A stretch of DNA of 9,660 nucleotides from an uncultured Bacteroidales bacterium. Its GTDB lineage: Bacteria; Bacteroidota; Bacteroidia; Bacteroidales; UBA932. The stretch covers positions 1 to 9,660 of the forward strand of contig ONFK01000083.1 in NCBI GenBank assembly GCA_900317065.1. The letters are read 5' to 3'. A program made the position numbers and the translations under genes. The notes under the pieces were generated by a model, which was not told the origin of the DNA, made no database searches, and saw nothing but the letters and a program-made list of their open reading frames with translations. Below, one piece after another: positions 7,199 through 9,660 of this stretch (the first letter of the stretch is position 1; every line of letters starts with the position of its first letter).

Positions 7199-7223
7199 AA
7201 AAGTTTCTCACTGTGAAACTTTT
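7199..7223. repeat. AT-rich inverted repeat between the Nudix gene and queA (operator or weak terminator)
   Basis: A perfect 9-bp inverted repeat, AAAAGTTTC / GAAACTTTT (7199-7207 and 7215-7223), flanks a 7-nt loop, TCACTGT, and starts right after the Nudix stop codon. As RNA it would form a hairpin with A-rich and U-rich flanks in both directions, but the stem is GC-poor and the U-run is part of the stem. It could be a weak bidirectional terminator or a protein-binding site upstream of queA. The rest of this gap (to 7266) shows TATAAT at 7239-7244 but no TAnnTTTG box. Confidence 0.4.
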
Positions 7224-7266
7224 GCGGGGGCTTTGTCGTATAATCAAAGTATCATCCCGCTGAAAA

Positions 7267-8319
7267 ATGAAACTTTCGCAATTCAAATTCGACCTCCCGC
7301 AGAGCCGCATCGCAACCGAGCCCACCCGCTGGAGGGATGAGTGCAAGCTTATGGTCCTCCACAGGAAAACAGGAGAGATCGAGCACCGTCTGTTCAAGGA
7401 TATCATCGATTATTTCGGGAAGGGCGACCTCTTCGTGCTCAACGACACGAAGGTCTTCCCCGCCAAGCTTCTCGGAAAGAAGGAGAAGACCGGCGCCGAC
7501 ATCATGGTCTTCCTGCTCCGCGAACTGAACAAGGAGCAGAAGCTCTGGGACGTCATCGTGGAGCCCGCCCGCAAGATCCGCATCGGCAACAAGCTCTACT
7601 TCGGCGAAGACGAGAGCATGGTGGCCGAGGTCATCGACAACACCACCTCCCGCGGCAGGACGCTGCGCTTCCTCTACGACGGTCCTTACGACGAGTTCAA
7701 GGCCAACCTGTTCGCCCTGGGCAAGACGCCCGTTCCCGAATGGGTGAAGCAGGACCCCACACCCGAGGACGCGGAGAACTTCCAGACCATATTCGCCGCG
7801 CACGAAGGCGCCGTTTCGGCTCCCGCAGCCGGCCTGCACTTCAGCCGCGAGCTCTTCAACCGCATGATCCTCAGCGACATCGACAAGACCTTCATCACCG
7901 TGCACATGGGCATAGGGCACTTCCGCAGAGTGGATGTGGAAGACCTCTCCAAGCATCGCATGGACGGGGAGCGCATGATCATCTCGGAAGAGGCCGCAGC
8001 AAAGATCAACGCCACCAAGAAGGCCGGGCACAAGATACTCGCCGTGGGCGTCACCGTAGCGCGCGCCCTCGAGACCTACGTGACCACCACCAACGAAGTG
8101 AAGGCGAACGACATCTGGACCAACAAGTTCATCTTCCCTCCCTACACTTTTTCCATCCCGGACGCATTCGTTTCGAACTTCCACCGTCCGGAATCCACCA
8201 TGCTCATGTGCGTGGCGGCCTTCGGCGGCTACCAGAACGTGATGAACGCATACGACGTGGCGCTCAAGGAAGACTATCGCTTCGGTCCTTACGGAGATGC
8301 CTTGCTGATAGTGGATTAG
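7267..8319 (+). CDS. queA: S-adenosylmethionine:tRNA ribosyltransferase-isomerase
   Basis: This 350-residue protein is full length for QueA and similar along its whole length to Bacteroides versions. QueA transfers and isomerises the ribosyl group of SAM onto 7-aminomethyl-7-deazaguanine at tRNA wobble position 34, making epoxyqueuosine in queuosine synthesis; it acts in the cytoplasm. Recognisable family segments are MKLSQFKFDLPQSRIA at the N-terminus, DLFVLNDTKVFPAKLLGKK, TSRGRTLRFLYDG, GAVSAPAAGLHFSRELF, ITVHMGIGHFRRVDVEDL, TNKFIFPPYTFSIPDAFVSNFH and YRFGPYGDALLIVD at the end. The ATG at 7267 follows an A-rich stretch (CTGAAAA) rather than a Shine-Dalgarno sequence, as is usual in Bacteroidetes. 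It stands alone between an AT-rich inverted repeat and an intrinsic terminator, so it is probably monocistronic. I see no preQ1-type riboswitch in the short upstream gap, and no other queuosine genes are in view. Confidence 0.97.
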   Translation: MKLSQFKFDLPQSRIATEPTRWRDECKLMVLHRKTGEIEHRLFKDIIDYFGKGDLFVLNDTKVFPAKLLGKKEKTGADIMVFLLRELNKEQKLWDVIVEPARKIRIGNKLYFGEDESMVAEVIDNTTSRGRTLRFLYDGPYDEFKANLFALGKTPVPEWVKQDPTPEDAENFQTIFAAHEGAVSAPAAGLHFSRELFNRMILSDIDKTFITVHMGIGHFRRVDVEDLSKHRMDGERMIISEEAAAKINATKKAGHKILAVGVTVARALETYVTTTNEVKANDIWTNKFIFPPYTFSIPDAFVSNFHRPESTMLMCVAAFGGYQNVMNAYDVALKEDYRFGPYGDALLIVD

Positions 8320-8346
8320 GCACAGGCAAACATGAATTTCAGATTT

Positions 8347-8380
8347 TACCCCCGGCCGTACCCCCGGGGGATTCTTTTTT
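8347..8380 (+). terminator. Intrinsic terminator after queA
   Basis: A 7-bp all-GC stem, CCCCCGG (8349-8355) with CCGGGGG (8364-8370), has an 8-nt loop. It is followed by ATTC and six T residues (8375-8380). It begins 29 nt after the queA stop and ends 16 nt before the dprA start codon, so it separates the two genes. The stem arises from a tandem 12-nt repeat in which TACCCCCGG occurs at 8347-8355 and 8359-8367. Confidence 0.75.
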
Positions 8381-8385
8381 CTGTC

Positions 8386-8393
8386 TATCTTGC
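8386..8393 (+). promoter_or_regulatory. Possible -7-like box (TATCTTGC) directly before dprA
   Basis: CTATCTTGCGG is one T short of the good operon promoter at 6617-6624 (CTATCTTTGCGA). It lies after the terminator and 4 nt upstream of the dprA ATG once the final C is left out of the box. The only space for a dprA promoter between terminator and ATG is here. If used, transcription would begin at or inside the start codon. The imperfect match keeps confidence low. Confidence 0.35.
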
Positions 8394-8396
8394 GGT

Positions 8397-9563
8397 ATGG
8401 AAGACAGATTCAAAGAGAGGGTGAGCGCGGCCGCGCTCGGAAGGATTTTCGGCTATGAGCCGCTTTATGTTTCGGGGCTGGTGTCCAGGCTCGGGTCCGC
8501 CTCCGCAGTGTTCGACCTATCCCCGAAAGAGGCCGACGCCGTGCTGGGGCCCTACAGCAAATACCGGGGGAAAATATGCAGGGCGGCGCTGGATGCCGCC
8601 TCCGCCGAGCTCGAGGCGCTCTCCGCCAGGGGTTTCCGCTACATCGCCTGCACGGAGGAAGACTTCCCCGCCCTGCTGCGGGACTGCCCGGACTGTCCGG
8701 CGGGGCTTTACTACAGCAGCCGTTCGGAGCCGGGAGAAATCTTCTCCGGCAGGCCGGCGGTCGCGGTGGTAGGCACTAGGGACATCTCCCCCTACGGCAG
8801 GGAATGGACGCGGAAGATAGTGGAGACCTGCGCGCAGGCGCCGTCCCGCCCGTGCATAGTCAGCGGACTGGCCTACGGGGTGGACATCACCGCGCATCTC
8901 ACCGCCCTGGACTGCGGGCTCCCGACGATTGCGGTGCTCCCCTGCGGCATCGACAGCATATATCCCGCGGCGCACAGGAAGGCGGCGGAGCGCATCAGGG
9001 AGGCCCCGGCGAGCGCGGTGGTAACCGACTATCCGCCCGGCACGTCGCCCGTCGCGTTCACCTTCGTGCGGCGGAACAGGATAATCGCGGGGCTTGCCGC
9101 CTGCACGGTGCTGGTGGAATCGAAGGCCAATGGCGGAGGACTGATAACATGCAGGCTGGCAGACAGTTACGGGAGGGAGGTCTTCGCCCTCCCGGGGAGG
9201 GTGGACGACATCCGTTCCGCCGGCTGCAACGCCCTCATCCGCAGCGGCTGCGCCCAGGCCGTCTGCGGGCTCGAAGGGCTTGGCGAACAGCTCGGGCTCG
9301 GGAAGTTCGACATACGCAGGAAGGCCGGCTTCGCGGAAAGCGTCGCAGCCTTCTACGGGGCGCGGCTGGACACCCTCGGCCTCGATTCCTTCACCCGGAT
9401 CGCCGCGCTGATAGCGGAAAACCGCGGAATCGAGCTGGAGGAACTGTGCTACCGCAGCGGAGAGCCCTACAACGAGGTGGCCCGCATCGCGATGCAGCTC
9501 GAGACGGACGGTTTCATCTGCATCGACCTGATGCAACGGTGTACCATCAATGCAAGAAAATAG
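8397..9563 (+). CDS. dprA: DNA-processing protein DprA (Smf)
   Basis: This 388-residue DprA/Smf protein binds incoming or exposed single-stranded DNA and loads RecA, mainly in natural transformation; it acts in the cytoplasm. An N-terminal helical region (about 1-75, SAM/HhH-like) precedes the Rossmann-like domain. Signature segments are VAVVGTRDISPYG (122-134), VSGLAYGVDITAH (155-167), VLPCGIDSIYP (180-190), FVRRNRIIAGLA (223-234), GGGLIT (246-251) and VFALPGR (262-268). The C-terminus (about 332-374, FTRIAALIAENRGIELEELC and following) is the winged-helix DprA domain, so the protein looks complete. I chose ATG 8397 (MEDRF) because it follows the queA terminator; the frame stays open far upstream only as a shadow of queA. 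The TatD-like gene starts 12 nt after its stop. No com genes are in the window, so competence in this organism is not shown. Confidence 0.96.
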   Translation: MEDRFKERVSAAALGRIFGYEPLYVSGLVSRLGSASAVFDLSPKEADAVLGPYSKYRGKICRAALDAASAELEALSARGFRYIACTEEDFPALLRDCPDCPAGLYYSSRSEPGEIFSGRPAVAVVGTRDISPYGREWTRKIVETCAQAPSRPCIVSGLAYGVDITAHLTALDCGLPTIAVLPCGIDSIYPAAHRKAAERIREAPASAVVTDYPPGTSPVAFTFVRRNRIIAGLAACTVLVESKANGGGLITCRLADSYGREVFALPGRVDDIRSAGCNALIRSGCAQAVCGLEGLGEQLGLGKFDIRRKAGFAESVAAFYGARLDTLGLDSFTRIAALIAENRGIELEELCYRSGEPYNEVARIAMQLETDGFICIDLMQRCTINARK

Positions 9564-9571
9564 TAACTTTG
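9564..9571 (+). promoter_or_regulatory. -7 box (TAACTTTG) for the TatD-family gene
   Basis: TAACTTTG matches TAnnTTTG exactly, begins at the base after the dprA stop codon, and ends 4 nt before ATG 9576 (second ATG 9579). The extended string TAGTAACTTTGCAGG differs by one base from that of the porin-like gene (TAGTAAATTTGCAGG). Initiation 5-7 nt after the box would fall on the start codon itself. No clear -33 element is seen. Confidence 0.55.
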
Positions 9572-9575
9572 CAGG

Positions 9576-9660
9576 ATGATGACCTTCGTCGACACCCATA
9601 CCCACTGCACGGACGAAGCCTTTCCCGGAGCCGAGCAGGACGCCTTCGTGGAGCGCGCCC
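9576..9660 (+). CDS. TatD-family metal-dependent hydrolase/DNase, N-terminal 28 codons (runs off right edge)
   Basis: The visible residues are MMTFVDTHTHCTDEAFPG followed by AEQDAFVERA. FVDTHTH near the start is the first metal-binding motif (H8-x-H10) of TatD-type amidohydrolase-fold enzymes, which act as metal-dependent 3'-5' exonucleases or related phosphoesterases. The following DEAFPG and ERA segments fit Bacteroidetes TatD proteins. Either ATG 9576 or 9579 could be the start, because they are adjacent. It lies 12 nt after dprA on the same strand and has its own -7 box. The rest is outside the window. An amidohydrolase of another subfamily is the main alternative. Confidence 0.8.
   Translation, partial: MMTFVDTHTHCTDEAFPGAEQDAFVERA

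Noticed and set aside
7239..7244. TATAAT before queA as a sigma70-type -10 box
   Set aside because: There is no -35 at proper spacing, and Bacteroidetes housekeeping promoters use TAnnTTTG. It is noted only as context for the dyad.
7199..7266. A preQ1 riboswitch upstream of queA
   Set aside because: The gap is short and shows only a simple AT-rich hairpin; no preQ1 aptamer pseudoknot pattern is visible.
7341..8396. Long upstream extension of the dprA frame through queA
   Set aside because: It is Arg/His-rich and antidomain in character, overlaps a full-length queA in another frame, and crosses an intrinsic terminator. The real dprA start is 8397.
8332..8424. A 30-codon ORF (MNFRFYPRPYPRG...) between queA and dprA
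   Set aside because: It is made of the terminator repeat, overlaps the dprA start, and has no ribosome-binding or conservation evidence.

Overview
This window is chromosomal DNA from a GC-rich member of the Bacteroidetes, most like Bacteroidales (for example Rikenellaceae/Alistipes-type gut bacteria). That placement is an inference. It rests on Bacteroidetes-style -7 boxes (TAnnTTTG) before several genes, the lack of clear Shine-Dalgarno sequences, a Porin_10-like envelope protein, and queA and m5C-methyltransferase proteins that resemble Bacteroides versions. There is no rRNA, tRNA, insertion sequence, CRISPR array or phage gene in view.

Left part (1-6584), all minus strand. Reading in the direction of transcription from about 6611, the genes are: a small SRPBCC-fold protein, an RsmF-like 16S rRNA m5C methyltransferase, a secreted TPR protein, an M13 (neprilysin/PepO-like) lipoprotein metallopeptidase, and a LolC/LolE/FtsX-like ABC permease. 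The junctions are TGATG, ATGA, a 1-nt gap and a 17-nt overlap, so these five genes look like one translationally coupled operon. A Porin_10-like gene follows after 31 nt, has its own -7 box, and runs off the left edge.

Centre (about 6599-6624). Two -7 boxes point at each other and would start transcription from nearly the same bases in opposite directions. One serves the minus operon and the other a plus-strand Nudix gene. The Nudix gene is broken: its Nudix box is intact, but about 18 family residues are missing just after it and the remaining C-terminus is in another frame.

Right part (6636-9660), all plus strand. After the broken Nudix gene come queA (queuosine tRNA modification), a good intrinsic terminator, dprA (single-stranded DNA loading of RecA), and the first 28 codons of a TatD-family hydrolase. 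The dprA and TatD start codons lie only 4 nt beyond promoter-like motifs, which suggests leaderless or nearly leaderless mRNAs.

Most of the window is conserved housekeeping and envelope genes. I did not find a clearly new multi-gene system. The points worth a second look are the face-to-face promoter pair, the damaged Nudix gene, the N-terminally short methyltransferase, and the very short leaders.
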